Part shown: positions 51,698-59,568 of the stretch, one piece after another
Numbering within the stretch: the stretch's first letter is position 1
Layout of the letters: each line of letters begins with the position of its first letter
DNA from: a virus
Direction: 5' to 3' (one strand)
IMG/VR virus record: IMGVR_UViG_3300037963_001896
Span: 1 to 60,251 of that record
Length of the DNA: 60,251 bases
Notes under the pieces: generated by a model
What the model saw: the letters and a program-made list of their open reading frames with translations, nothing else
Databases searched by the model: none
Told to the model about the DNA's origin: nothing
Made by a program: the position numbers and the translations under genes

Positions 51698-51712
51698 TTA
51701 TGTACTCCAATT

Positions 51713-51912
51713 TAAGTTAACAAAATTTAACCGACTTTTGGGGCGATATTTTACCCGTATACCCTTTATCGTTGGGGCTACGACATCGTATTTTTAACGA
51801 GAACGACCTCGGTCAGATTTACGCCATGACGGGCGAATACGTTTTTTATCCTAAACGACTAGGGTTAGATATCGTTCTAACAGACGAAGTTATATAACAT
51901 CCTATCACAATT
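51713..51912 (-). promoter_or_regulatory. Non-coding gap between scaffold and capsid genes
   Basis: About 200 bases without a gene. It contains a 6-bp hairpin (GTTAGA/TCTAAC around 51864-51881) and T/A-rich stretches. Such gaps in a dense operon often hold the capsid promoter; no clear hexamer pair is visible to me. Confidence 0.3.
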
Positions 51913-52995
51913 TTACCCAAAGTCACCACGCATCCGTTTTAATGTGTCTTCTGGTAACGCACTAAACTCATCGTCAGATAAAACATTTATGTCTGCTACT
52001 GGCTTTCGTTTAGCGGTACTTTCCCCTTTCATTTTAGGGGGTTGCGATTTAGACGCTTGTAATTTCTTTTTAACTGTTGTCTTTTTTCTTTTTTCTACAA
52101 CGGCTTTATTTTGTTGATTAGTTTGTAATGCAGCTGCTTCATCAGACCCTTGTAACAGCTCCGGATGTTTTGCAGCGAGCGTATATTCAGTTGCTCTAGC
52201 TAAAGAATCTGCAGGTTCATACCCTTGGATTATAAAAGCATCCCTTAGCTCCATAACTTCTTTAGTTAAGTCTTCATCGAAATCAGCGCTTTCTTCATTT
52301 AAAACAGTAAAAGTAGTAGCTATTTCTACTGCTTTAGCTTGTAGTTCTTGAGCTGCTCTGTCTTGTTGTACAGTTTGACCCATCTGTTGTTGTACTTCGA
52401 ACATCATCTGCTCTTTTTCTGCAGCACGAATCTCATTACGCAATTTAGTAGCGTTTTCAGAATCGCCATCTAGCACAAACTGCTGGTATTCTTGTTCCTT
52501 AAGATCAAAATCATACTTAGGAGCTTCGGCTTGTGCTTCGGCTTCTTTTTGTTGAATTTCATCTAGCTGTTTTTGCATTTTTTTATTCTTCGCAAGTACT
52601 TCATCTAACCTAGACTTAGGCACCATAGGAGCTTTTTCTGGCTCTTTTGGTTTTTCTATTTCTTCCTCTTCGAGGGCAGCGGTTGGGTCGTCAACGGTCT
52701 CCTCTTCTTCAGATTCTCCTGGTACTTCAACCTCATCTTGATCCTCTCCGTCTTCGGGATCCTCGGCATCTTCCTCCTCCTCGACTTCATCCGTGGTCTC
52801 TTCCACTTCTTCTACAACTTCTTCGGAAGGGAATTCTACTTCCTCTTCTTCAGAATCTTCTTCTACAACTTCTTCTTCCGCAGGAACTTCATCTTCAAAG
52901 TTCAAATCTACTTCAAAAGGTTTTGCTTCTTCTTCAGTTATGGGGTCTGCTCCAGGCATACCGTCCATAATTACATCTTTCTTTTCCTCAGCCAT
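51913..52995 (-). CDS. Scaffolding protein
   Basis: 360 aa. Residues ~10-125 are extremely acidic (runs of E/D such as EEEEVEFPSEEV), then a coiled coil (about 128-210) and a basic C-terminus (KKTTVKKKLQASKSQ) that would contact the capsid. This acidic-helix-basic layout and its place between portal and capsid genes identify a scaffold. Stop codon at 51913; start abuts the portal stop. Confidence 0.8.
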   Translation of the reverse strand: MAEEKKDVIMDGMPGADPITEEEAKPFEVDLNFEDEVPAEEEVVEEDSEEEEVEFPSEEVVEEVEETTDEVEEEEDAEDPEDGEDQDEVEVPGESEEEETVDDPTAALEEEEIEKPKEPEKAPMVPKSRLDEVLAKNKKMQKQLDEIQQKEAEAQAEAPKYDFDLKEQEYQQFVLDGDSENATKLRNEIRAAEKEQMMFEVQQQMGQTVQQDRAAQELQAKAVEIATTFTVLNEESADFDEDLTKEVMELRDAFIIQGYEPADSLARATEYTLAAKHPELLQGSDEAAALQTNQQNKAVVEKRKKTTVKKKLQASKSQPPKMKGESTAKRKPVADINVLSDDEFSALPEDTLKRMRGDFG

Positions 52996-55100
52996 TATTT
53001 ACCTCCTGTAGGTTTCATAGCAGCAACGGCTATTTTTGATGCTGCCTGGGTTTCACTCTGACCAGTCCTAACGGTATTAGTCATCTCTGATAACCTTTCA
53101 CGTAGGGCTAATTCTTCTCGCTTAGTCTGAATCTTACTTTGCATATCTGCTACTTTAATTTGCTGATCATTAACAGTACCTTCAGCTTTAGCTTGATTAA
53201 GAGCTGCTTCAGACTGAAGTCTTTGTACTTCGGCTTCCATCTGCGCAATCTCAAGTTGAGTCTTTCTAATTTCAGCTTCGGCTTGAAACTGCATAAGTTG
53301 CGCTTGCTCTTCACTTGGCGGTTCCATGCCTTGCATCTGGCGTATTCTTTGTGCAATTTCGCCTTTACGCGCAAGATGCGAGTATTCAACAATAAGGTCA
53401 TCTGGTATAGGTACACCTGCCTGACGTAGCGCGATAGCCTCTGCGAACTGAATTTCTTCAAAATTGTCTCTAGCTGGAGCAGTTCCGACAATAACATCGT
53501 ACTCTCCAAGCGTTAAATCATTAATAATCATGCCTTCTGAAGTTATTTCATTTATTTTCATAGGCATTCTACGTTTTAACGGGTCAGTTTCGTCCGTAAT
53601 TTGGATCAAACGCTCTTCTGTATAGTAGGCTTGTACTAAATTTAGTACTTTTTCCGCTAAATACTGCCTAGTTTTAGTTAAATTATCTAATGGAACCTGA
53701 ATCATCATGGCTCCACGGTTTTGTTTGGCTTGAATTGCTACACCAGATACTTCTGGACTATCAGTACCAAGCATTGCGTCACTAATACCACTAATTTGTT
53801 TGATATTAATAGCTGCTTTTTGGCTAATCCTGTCTAATCCAGTAGGTATCTGATTAGGAGGGATCTTAGCAGGGGGACTAGACCCTCGATTAAACTCTAG
53901 TACAAGGCCCGTTTCTGCACCGTGTTCCTCGAGATCATCTGCAGTCATCCCGTTTAAAGAGCCAGTTTCAACTATCCAACCACTATTGGCTGTGGTGTTT
54001 ACAATATGTAACTCTTGTGAGGATATTTTGTTGAGCTGTTCTTGTGGCGAGATAAGATTTCGCACCATGCCAAACGGACGACCTCTTCTCCAATAAGGAA
54101 AATAGGGTACTAGAGTAAAAGTATCGTACGGAGACCACTCATCGTGCAGTACAACAAGGTCCGCGGTTGTAGTCCAGCGTACTTTTTTCGTAAATTTCGT
54201 TAAAATCTCTAATCCAAACTGATCCGCGAAGGATTCGCGCTTCTTTTTGCTCCAATTATAAGGAACTTCGCGCATATCGCCGGTAACAGAGTCTACATAG
54301 AACATACATTCTTTTAATTTGTAGTATTGACGTTCGATTACGCGTATCGCACGCAATTGTCTGTTTTCTTCGGGGTTTGTAGTGTTACCTTGGTTGTATT
54401 CTACGCTAGCACTAGTGTCACCATAGCGTTGTTCTTCATATTCGACCGAATCCGTACCTAATTGTGAGCCTTGTTCGACTGTAATACGCAATTTATCGGC
54501 TTTATCTTGCCCATATTGCTCTTCTATCTCGTCTAAAGTCATCCAACGCGACTCAAAAATCTCGTTCCACGACCTTGGGTCGTATTCTTTAGCGTCTGGG
54601 TCAATAAGTATATCCAGAGGGTCTTTAGGGGTGACTCTAACTTCCCCCTGGATATGATCATCGAAGTCTATACGTACATCAAACCAACCTCTATCTTGAA
54701 TAAGCCCATCAGCAAACACTTGAGACTCTATCCAATCGAGCTTGTTGTTGTCAGAAATCTGCATAAATAGCTTAGTTAGTACGTCGGCTATCTCTTGTTG
54801 CCCTCTACCGCGTGGTTTAAAGGCAATATCCATCCTCCGGGTAGTCTGTTCTCCCAGAACGGCGTTAATAGTAGGTAAAATAGTATTGATTGTTAGAGCT
54901 GGTCGCCCTTGGTCATCTAACGCAGCCATATCGGCTTCGTCCCATTGGTGCCCACGGTAAAACGCATCACATTGCTGGGCAATATCTATGTAATCTTCGT
55001 GTCCATTGTCACGCGCTCGCGTGTAACAGTTCCATTGTTCTTTAGCCAGCTCGTGTTGCTCTGCTTTAGAGAGCCTCTTTTCTTTTTTACCGTATGCCAT
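52995..55100 (-). CDS. Portal protein (P22 gp1-like)
   Basis: 701 aa. ADMAALDDQGRPALTINTIL and LGEQTTRRMDIAFKPRGRGQ are diagnostic of the P22-type portal, as are HEDYIDIAQQCDAFYRGHQW at the start and a long C-terminal helix (about 595-670). Its size is close to P22 gp1 (725 aa). It follows the large terminase directly (0-base gap). Confidence 0.9.
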   Translation of the reverse strand: MAYGKKEKRLSKAEQHELAKEQWNCYTRARDNGHEDYIDIAQQCDAFYRGHQWDEADMAALDDQGRPALTINTILPTINAVLGEQTTRRMDIAFKPRGRGQQEIADVLTKLFMQISDNNKLDWIESQVFADGLIQDRGWFDVRIDFDDHIQGEVRVTPKDPLDILIDPDAKEYDPRSWNEIFESRWMTLDEIEEQYGQDKADKLRITVEQGSQLGTDSVEYEEQRYGDTSASVEYNQGNTTNPEENRQLRAIRVIERQYYKLKECMFYVDSVTGDMREVPYNWSKKKRESFADQFGLEILTKFTKKVRWTTTADLVVLHDEWSPYDTFTLVPYFPYWRRGRPFGMVRNLISPQEQLNKISSQELHIVNTTANSGWIVETGSLNGMTADDLEEHGAETGLVLEFNRGSSPPAKIPPNQIPTGLDRISQKAAINIKQISGISDAMLGTDSPEVSGVAIQAKQNRGAMMIQVPLDNLTKTRQYLAEKVLNLVQAYYTEERLIQITDETDPLKRRMPMKINEITSEGMIINDLTLGEYDVIVGTAPARDNFEEIQFAEAIALRQAGVPIPDDLIVEYSHLARKGEIAQRIRQMQGMEPPSEEQAQLMQFQAEAEIRKTQLEIAQMEAEVQRLQSEAALNQAKAEGTVNDQQIKVADMQSKIQTKREELALRERLSEMTNTVRTGQSETQAASKIAVAAMKPTGGK

Positions 55101-56747
55101 TTATGCGCTCATTGCTGTTTTCTTGTTGTCACCTTTCGCTATTTTCTGTAATCTATCCCTCCAAGAAGGAATGTGTTCTTCTCGCTCAAAATAAGTAGCA
55201 AATTCTGTCATCATTAAACCTACCCATGCCAAAGCATCTACTTGGTCATCGTGTACCCCATTTGGGAAACGCAATAATTCTGCAACTAATGGCCCTACCC
55301 AAATAGGATCTCTTGGAAAGTATACCATGCCTTGTTGCATTCTACCCTGAATTGCTCTAGCTCTTGCTTCTTTATCTCTCCTTCCTGTTTTTAAGTCACG
55401 AAAATACGCCTCATGTAATTTTCTTTCTCTAACTCTTTTCTCTAGAAACGGACCAATCGCCATTTCTATATGACCTTTCTCTATACCTATTACACTAGGT
55501 CTCCAGGTCTCATACAAATCTAATATTTGCTCTACAAGTTCGAAGCCGTCCCAACGTCCTCGTACGCAGTCTACCACGTACATATTATCATATTCATCAA
55601 TACCTACTACTATTCCTACAGAGTAGTCGTTACGTTCTCTTTGTCCGATCGCTAAGTCCCACGAGCAATAGTACTTTAACTTATGAAAATCTAAATCAGC
55701 TTCATCGTAATAATTAATCATGTCACGATTAAAATAGTCACCTTCGTCCGCAACAGGGTTCTGCTGATACAGAGCTGACCAGTCTCTAGGCCCGATCGCT
55801 TTTTGTATTTTTTCTAACGAAGCTACATTATATCTTTCCGGATGTAACGCTTCCCCTTGGTCTCTATATTCTTCATCTTGTTCTGCGAGCGCAGGATATT
55901 TAACTACTTCCCATTCATCCGCGCCATTGTTCGCAGCTTGTAATAATCTTCCTGCTAAATCGTCATCATGCCATCTCGTTAAAATAACAAGTATTCCGCC
56001 TCCAGGAGCAAGACGGGTATAAGCCGTTGATGTATACCAATCCCACACTGAATCGCGGCTGTATTCAGATTCGGCATCGTCTCTGTTTTTAACTGGATCG
56101 TCGATCACCAACACGTGAGCACCTTTACCTGTAATACCACCACCTACACCAGCGGCTACATAACCACCACCTTTGGTCGTTAACCATGACTCTACAGACT
56201 GAGATGTTGGGTCTAGGATTGCTCCGTTAAATATATTTTTATAATTAGGCTCTCTTAATTGATGTCTTACCTTCCTTGAAAAAGACATAGCTAAGGATCC
56301 TGAATAGGAACAGCTGATAAATTCGTGTTCGGGATTTCTTCCTAAATGCCACGCGGGAAACGCAACACTGGCCAAGGTCGATTTTCCATGTCGAGGGGGC
56401 ATGAACAGCATTAATCTTGGCGATTCACGGTTCGCTACATCCTCACTAAACTTCTCTAACCTTCGACAAATGTCCTTGTGTACCCAACCAGCTTGGTAGT
56501 TAGAGTCAAAACGCTCTACAAAAGGCAACATGTGTTTACGTGCAAGTACACGTTTAGCTAGCTCTTGTTGTGCAGCCTCTTCCTGAGATATCCGTTTCTC
56601 TTCTTCTTTAGTAAGCTTTGGCTCGGGCGGCTCTAATCGTTCAGCTTCTTCGGCTTTACAGTACACACAAATACCGTCGTCGGACGGAAACAGAGTGTCA
56701 GGATGTAATGCTTTACAAACCTCACACTCTTGTTTGTCTATTTGCAT
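55101..56747 (-). CDS. terL: Terminase large subunit
   Basis: 548 aa packaging motor. Walker A PPRHGKST at 117-124, Walker B HVLVIDDP at 211-218. The RNase-H-type nuclease has Asp364 (CSWDLAIG) and the HDDQVDALA motif near the C-terminus (~505). Residues 8-30 hold a two-pair zinc-ribbon-like motif (Cys8, Cys11, Cys27, Cys30), unusual at the N-terminus of TerL. It should cut and package DNA into the prohead through the portal. Confidence 0.92.
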   Translation of the reverse strand: MQIDKQECEVCKALHPDTLFPSDDGICVYCKAEEAERLEPPEPKLTKEEEKRISQEEAAQQELAKRVLARKHMLPFVERFDSNYQAGWVHKDICRRLEKFSEDVANRESPRLMLFMPPRHGKSTLASVAFPAWHLGRNPEHEFISCSYSGSLAMSFSRKVRHQLREPNYKNIFNGAILDPTSQSVESWLTTKGGGYVAAGVGGGITGKGAHVLVIDDPVKNRDDAESEYSRDSVWDWYTSTAYTRLAPGGGILVILTRWHDDDLAGRLLQAANNGADEWEVVKYPALAEQDEEYRDQGEALHPERYNVASLEKIQKAIGPRDWSALYQQNPVADEGDYFNRDMINYYDEADLDFHKLKYYCSWDLAIGQRERNDYSVGIVVGIDEYDNMYVVDCVRGRWDGFELVEQILDLYETWRPSVIGIEKGHIEMAIGPFLEKRVRERKLHEAYFRDLKTGRRDKEARARAIQGRMQQGMVYFPRDPIWVGPLVAELLRFPNGVHDDQVDALAWVGLMMTEFATYFEREEHIPSWRDRLQKIAKGDNKKTAMSA

Positions 56748-56750
56748 GTA

Positions 56751-56855
56751 TTAGCACTTGCCTTTCTTCATTTTTCTTTTGGTAGTTTTTTTCTTACCTT
56801 TTTTCTTAGGGGGTCTCCCTCTTTTACTACCGTAAGTTCCTGGTCCGTATGGCAT
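56751..56855 (-). CDS. Tiny AT-hook-like basic protein
   Basis: 34 aa, MPYGPGTYGSKRGRPPKKKG..., with RGRPPKKK as a classical AT-hook core. Lies between small basic genes and terL; its ATG overlaps the preceding stop. May bind DNA or assist packaging. Confidence 0.5.
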   Translation of the reverse strand: MPYGPGTYGSKRGRPPKKKGKKKTTKRKMKKGKC

Positions 56856-56998
56856 TATTTCCTCCTTTTCTTAGTGGACTTTTTCTTCTTCCAACCTCTT
56901 TTCATAGCAGCATATGCTTTTTTAGAGATTGTAGAATTCTTTTTGGAACGACTAGTTCCAGCTTTTTTTCGTTTATTTATATTTCTTACTAAACTCAT
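56855..56998 (-). CDS. Small basic protein next to terminase
   Basis: 47 aa, over a third Lys/Arg (KKKKSTKKRRK at the end), no hydrophobic region. Ends in the overlap TAATG with the AT-hook-like gene. Unrecognised; may be a DNA-binding packaging aid. Confidence 0.5.
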   Translation of the reverse strand: MSLVRNINKRKKAGTSRSKKNSTISKKAYAAMKRGWKKKKSTKKRRK

Positions 56999-56999
56999 A

Positions 57000-57296
57000 T
57001 CAACACTTCCACCTCCTCCTAGCTTGTCGAATCCTTGAGTTCGGATTATTTCTAGTTTTAGCAGAACTGCGTTTCAATTGTCCTAATGACCTAGCGCAAT
57101 AGGACTTACGTCTTTTAGCAGCTTTGCTGCCTTTTTTAACTTTACCTGTAACCGCAGTCTTTAACTTTGAACCGGGGTTCGCCTTTCTATAAGCTTTGAC
57201 ACCTTTACGTGTCATTCCCGCACCTTTCTTTGTAGGGCGATAATTACCGCCTTTACCAGTGGTGCGTCGTATAGATTTAGCTTTCTTTCTTGGCAT
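57000..57296 (-). CDS. Phage protein of unknown function (DUF6321-like)
   Basis: 98 aa, strongly basic: GKGGNYRPTKKGAGMTRKGVKAY, then NPGSKLKTAVTGKVKKGSKAAKRR, ending with RIRQARRRWKC. I know this pattern from many marine phage genomes; it is often next to the terminase. Probably binds DNA. Confidence 0.7.
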   Translation of the reverse strand: MPRKKAKSIRRTTGKGGNYRPTKKGAGMTRKGVKAYRKANPGSKLKTAVTGKVKKGSKAAKRRKSYCARSLGQLKRSSAKTRNNPNSRIRQARRRWKC

Positions 57297-57426
57297 TTGA
57301 ATCTGAGTCCTTGTGTACTTTTACAGGAGTTAAAGTAAACATTCCTTTATTGTCCTGTTTAAGCTCTGCTCTGTAAATTGTCCTTTTGTTATTAGTAGCT
57401 TGCGCCTGTTGATGATACTTAGTCAT
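57277..57426 (-). CDS. Small protein between terminase subunits
   Basis: 49 aa (MTKYHQQAQA...), starts by ATGA overlap with the small-terminase stop and overlaps the next gene by 20 bases. Mixed charge, no recognised family. Included because the packing and start geometry are those of a real gene. Confidence 0.45.
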   Translation of the reverse strand: MTKYHQQAQATNNKRTIYRAELKQDNKGMFTLTPVKVHKDSDSNAKKES

Positions 57427-57943
57427 CAGTACCTCCCTTACCACTCTTTGGTATTAAATATTGGTTATCAACTCCTGCTATTTTTAAAAGCTCGGAGTCT
57501 GGTAGCTTTTCAAGTTGTTCTATTGAATCAACATTGATATTAATCTGGGTTGCGTTTTCTGGAGTAAATAGACCGTGGAGCTTGCACAAAGAATCAACAA
57601 CATTCTTTTCTTCGGTTGACGTTACAGACTTACGGTGCGCTTCCAGGTACATGTTTGTCGCGGTGCTTTTATCAAACTTAATCTCTTCACGAAATTCTTT
57701 ACGAAGATGATCAAGTGCTTTTTGCACTACAGGCTTTTTAAAAATTTTGTACACATGTTCTGCATCTGCGTACCCGGCTGCACGACCTGCAGCAGCTTTT
57801 GTCATCCCTCGCAAATGGAACAGGAGTAGACGTTCTTCTTGTACAGACAGCTCGTTAAGTTTCACGTCCATGTACGGATAATGGGACTGAAGCTCAGCTC
57901 TGTCAGTATCGGAGAGTTCTATTTTCTCTAAGACTTTTGACAT
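57419..57943 (-). CDS. terS: Terminase small subunit (probable)
   Basis: 174 aa. N-terminal helix-turn-helix-like segment (LHLRGMTKAAAGRAAGYADA near 42-61), a helical oligomerisation middle, and an acidic, beta-prone C-terminus. First gene of the late minus-strand operon, a few genes ahead of terL. Recognition of the packaging site is its expected role. Confidence 0.7.
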   Translation of the reverse strand: MSKVLEKIELSDTDRAELQSHYPYMDVKLNELSVQEERLLLFHLRGMTKAAAGRAAGYADAEHVYKIFKKPVVQKALDHLRKEFREEIKFDKSTATNMYLEAHRKSVTSTEEKNVVDSLCKLHGLFTPENATQININVDSIEQLEKLPDSELLKIAGVDNQYLIPKSGKGGTDD

Positions 57944-57945
57944 AA

Positions 57946-57965
57946 TTTTACCATTATAGGGTCAA
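57946..57965 (-). promoter_or_regulatory. Possible late promoter
   Basis: On the minus strand TATAAT (57953-57958) lies nine bases ahead of the terS start; the -35 element is weak. If used, the mRNA would be nearly leaderless (terS lacks a ribosome site). Alternatively a further upstream start exists. Confidence 0.35.
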
Positions 57966-58259
57966 TATACGCGATTTTGGAAATTTTTACCAAAAAAAGC
58001 AACTCAGAAAATTTTTTAGAAAAATATATGAGGCTATCGCTCACTCAGTGGCCCCCTCCCGGCTGTCTGCGACACCCCTTTCCCCTTTTTTCGAATTGGA
58101 ACCTTGTTTCAGTAATTCGACCTTTGGAACCTTGTCTGAAAACCACAAGCACCATACTACTATCATTATCCCAAGGCACACGACCTTCGGTCGTGGATAA
58201 AAGTCATTATGAAATCTATGAATGGTTCATGGATTATAACCAAGCCAAAGGAGGCAACA
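57966..58259 (+). promoter_or_regulatory. Divergent control region with 12-bp direct repeats
   Basis: Between divergent late and forward genes. TTGGAACCTTGT occurs at 58096-58107 and 58124-58135 (28-base period). The second copy overlaps a possible -35 (TTGTCT 58132) with TACTAC at 58154. A 7-bp hairpin (CACGACC..GGTCGTG, 58179-58195) follows. TACTACTATCAT (58154-58165) is repeated at 58984-58995. No gene found. Confidence 0.45.
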
Positions 58260-58487
58260 ATGAGTGATGTATATTCACTAAAGGTTAACCGAGGATACCA
58301 AGTTAAAGACTCGGACGATAATACTATCACCAAAAACAGGTGGGTTCAGATCGGCACTATGTCCAAGAATAAAAAGAATGGCCATACGATGCACCTCGAT
58401 CTATTACCATTAGTAGTCAACGGATCTGTCGAGAAGATACAAGTCTTCAAGATAGAGAAGAAGGAGGAGAACAACGATGCGATCTAA
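58260..58487 (+). CDS. Small protein, unknown
   Basis: 75 aa from ATG 58260, strong ribosome site AAAGGAGGCAAC, which is shared base for base with the gene at 59569. Contains beta-type segments (YSLKVNRGYQ, IQVFKIEKK). Acidic C-terminus. No family known. Overlaps the following gene by 11 bases. Confidence 0.6.
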   Translation: MSDVYSLKVNRGYQVKDSDDNTITKNRWVQIGTMSKNKKNGHTMHLDLLPLVVNGSVEKIQVFKIEKKEENNDAI

Positions 58488-58797
58488 AGTAAAACAACAC
58501 TTAAGCAAAGCGTCTAACATGTCCTTCACCGACATCGTTAAAGGTACAACCAGGCTAACAGGTAACGCTGTTAGTCTTGGCTTCAAAGCTATCGGCGCAA
58601 CAGTCTATGTAGCAGACAAAGCAATCAACGCTGGTCTTCAAGTAGGCAAAGCCGCATACGATGAAACCAAGAAAGGTTACCATCAAACAGATGACTTACT
58701 ATCATCACCTAAACAAGAGCAACAACAACGCTCTTACCCAGTAGGCTCTGACGCCGTTAAACGTCACCCTCAACAGTTAGAACTCGATCTCGAGTAA
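58477..58797 (+). CDS. Small helical protein, unknown
   Basis: 106 aa: alternating small/hydrophobic residues from 18 to 65 (TRLTGNAVSLGFKAIGATV) suggest amphipathic helices rather than a membrane segment. C-terminus acidic and Gln-rich. Ribosome site AAGGAGGAG. Ends before a strong terminator; unrecognised. Confidence 0.6.
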   Translation: MRSKVKQHLSKASNMSFTDIVKGTTRLTGNAVSLGFKAIGATVYVADKAINAGLQVGKAAYDETKKGYHQTDDLLSSPKQEQQQRSYPVGSDAVKRHPQQLELDLE

Positions 58798-58808
58798 CTA
58801 ACATCTCC

Positions 58809-58842
58809 AAAGGTGGAGGGCTTCGGCTCTTCACCTTTTTTT
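58809..58842 (+). terminator. Rho-independent terminator with UUCG loop
   Basis: AAAGGTGGAGGGC pairs with GCTCTTCACCTTT around a TTCG tetraloop (58809-58821 with 58826-58838), followed by T7. Closes the forward transcript 58260-58797. Confidence 0.9.
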
Positions 58843-59060
58843 ATACCATCGACTCTCCGCCCGCTTCGCGCCCGGAATCCACCCGAAAGCCAAATGTCAA
58901 ACTCACTCCGTTCGTTTGTCTTTTTATATCAGACAAGGCCCCGACAACCACGCTCGCTGCGCTCGCTACAAAAACGTGTGCCGTACTACTATCATCAGTA
59001 TGATGATGGACCGACAATGCAGCGCGTATTGGCCTTGGCCAGCCAACAACGTGTGCTGAC
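58843..59060. other. Non-coding GC-rich stretch with inverted repeats
   Basis: No believable gene. Contains the perfect inverted repeat ATCATCA-GTA-TGATGAT (58991-59007), a CGCTCGCTGCGCTCGCT cluster near 58950, and the second TACTACTATCAT. Together with the following array it looks like a replication origin or control region. Confidence 0.4.
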
Positions 59061-59396
59061 TGTACCGACTGTACCAGGTGTGTACCACCTGTACCACGAC
59101 CGACCGGTACAGCTGTAAGCGTTGTGCCAGCTGGGCTAGCCAATGATTAGCCTGCTTTGTACCGGCTGTACCAGTAGACTCTGGGAGATAACAGTAATCG
59201 ACCTTGGACCGTAGTTATAGATTTTAGGTTTAATATCCATAGTTCACGGTACATCTGGTACAGATACGCCTCTAAGCCTTACGCCGAGAGGCTTCTGGCC
59301 TGTACCACTACTTTTATCGTCCTGGTACAGTTATCCATAAAACCTTGTTATATCAATACGTTAGCCCTGTACCACTAGTTTACGACAAGCGGTACA
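59061..59396. repeat. Array of TGTACC/GGTACA motifs (iteron-like)
   Basis: Thirteen copies in 336 bases. TGTACC: 59061, 59070, 59081, 59090, 59158, 59167, 59301, 59368. GGTACA: 59106, 59248, 59257, 59324, 59391. Four pairs are direct repeats 9 bases apart; two pairs are facing repeats (TGTACC then GGTACA) starting 23 bases apart. The wider consensus is CTGTACCA. Such ordered half-sites imply cooperative protein binding, as at iteron origins or multi-site operators. Confidence 0.75.
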
Positions 59397-59409
59397 GCTT
59401 ACCCTGTAG

Positions 59410-59426
59410 CACGAGCGTAGCTCGTG
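59410..59426. other. Perfect inverted repeat CACGAGC-GTA-GCTCGTG
   Basis: Seven-base arms and the same GTA spacer as the inverted repeat at 58991-59007, one on each side of the TGTACC/GGTACA array. Could be paired binding sites or hairpins flanking an origin. Confidence 0.45.
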
Positions 59427-59504
59427 AGTATTGGTCTTTGTGTAATTATTGATTATTGGCTTTGTAGCAAGGCCACTAGACGTATCAATTGTTATCCAAG
59501 AGTG

Positions 59505-59534
59505 TTGACGCGAACAGTCAGTAATCATGATTAC
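59505..59534 (+). promoter_or_regulatory. Promoter overlapped by a 14-bp palindrome
   Basis: TTGACG (59505-59510), 17 bases, TGATTA (59528-59533) resembles a sigma70 promoter. The perfect palindrome GTAATCATGATTAC (59521-59534) covers the -10, so a dimeric repressor could block it. An AT-rich segment follows (59532-59550). Confidence 0.55.
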
Positions 59535-59568
59535 ATTTATTAATTAATAAACGCCAAAGGAGGCAACT

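Noticed and set aside
51606-51797. 63-aa plus-strand frame in the scaffold-capsid gap
   Set aside because: Mostly antisense to the capsid gene start; no supporting signal.
52647-53061. Overlapping plus-strand frames rich in Leu/Phe and Ser
   Set aside because: They are the complement of the Glu-rich codons of the scaffold gene; composition is an artefact.
58841-59143. 100-aa minus-strand frame and the 101-aa plus frame opposite it
   Set aside because: They run over the inverted repeats and the TGTACC array; composition is low-complexity and no ribosome site is present.
59061-59396. CRISPR array
   Set aside because: Repeats are 6-8 bases with 9- and 23-base steps in both orientations; no 25-40 base repeats, no spacers, no cas genes.
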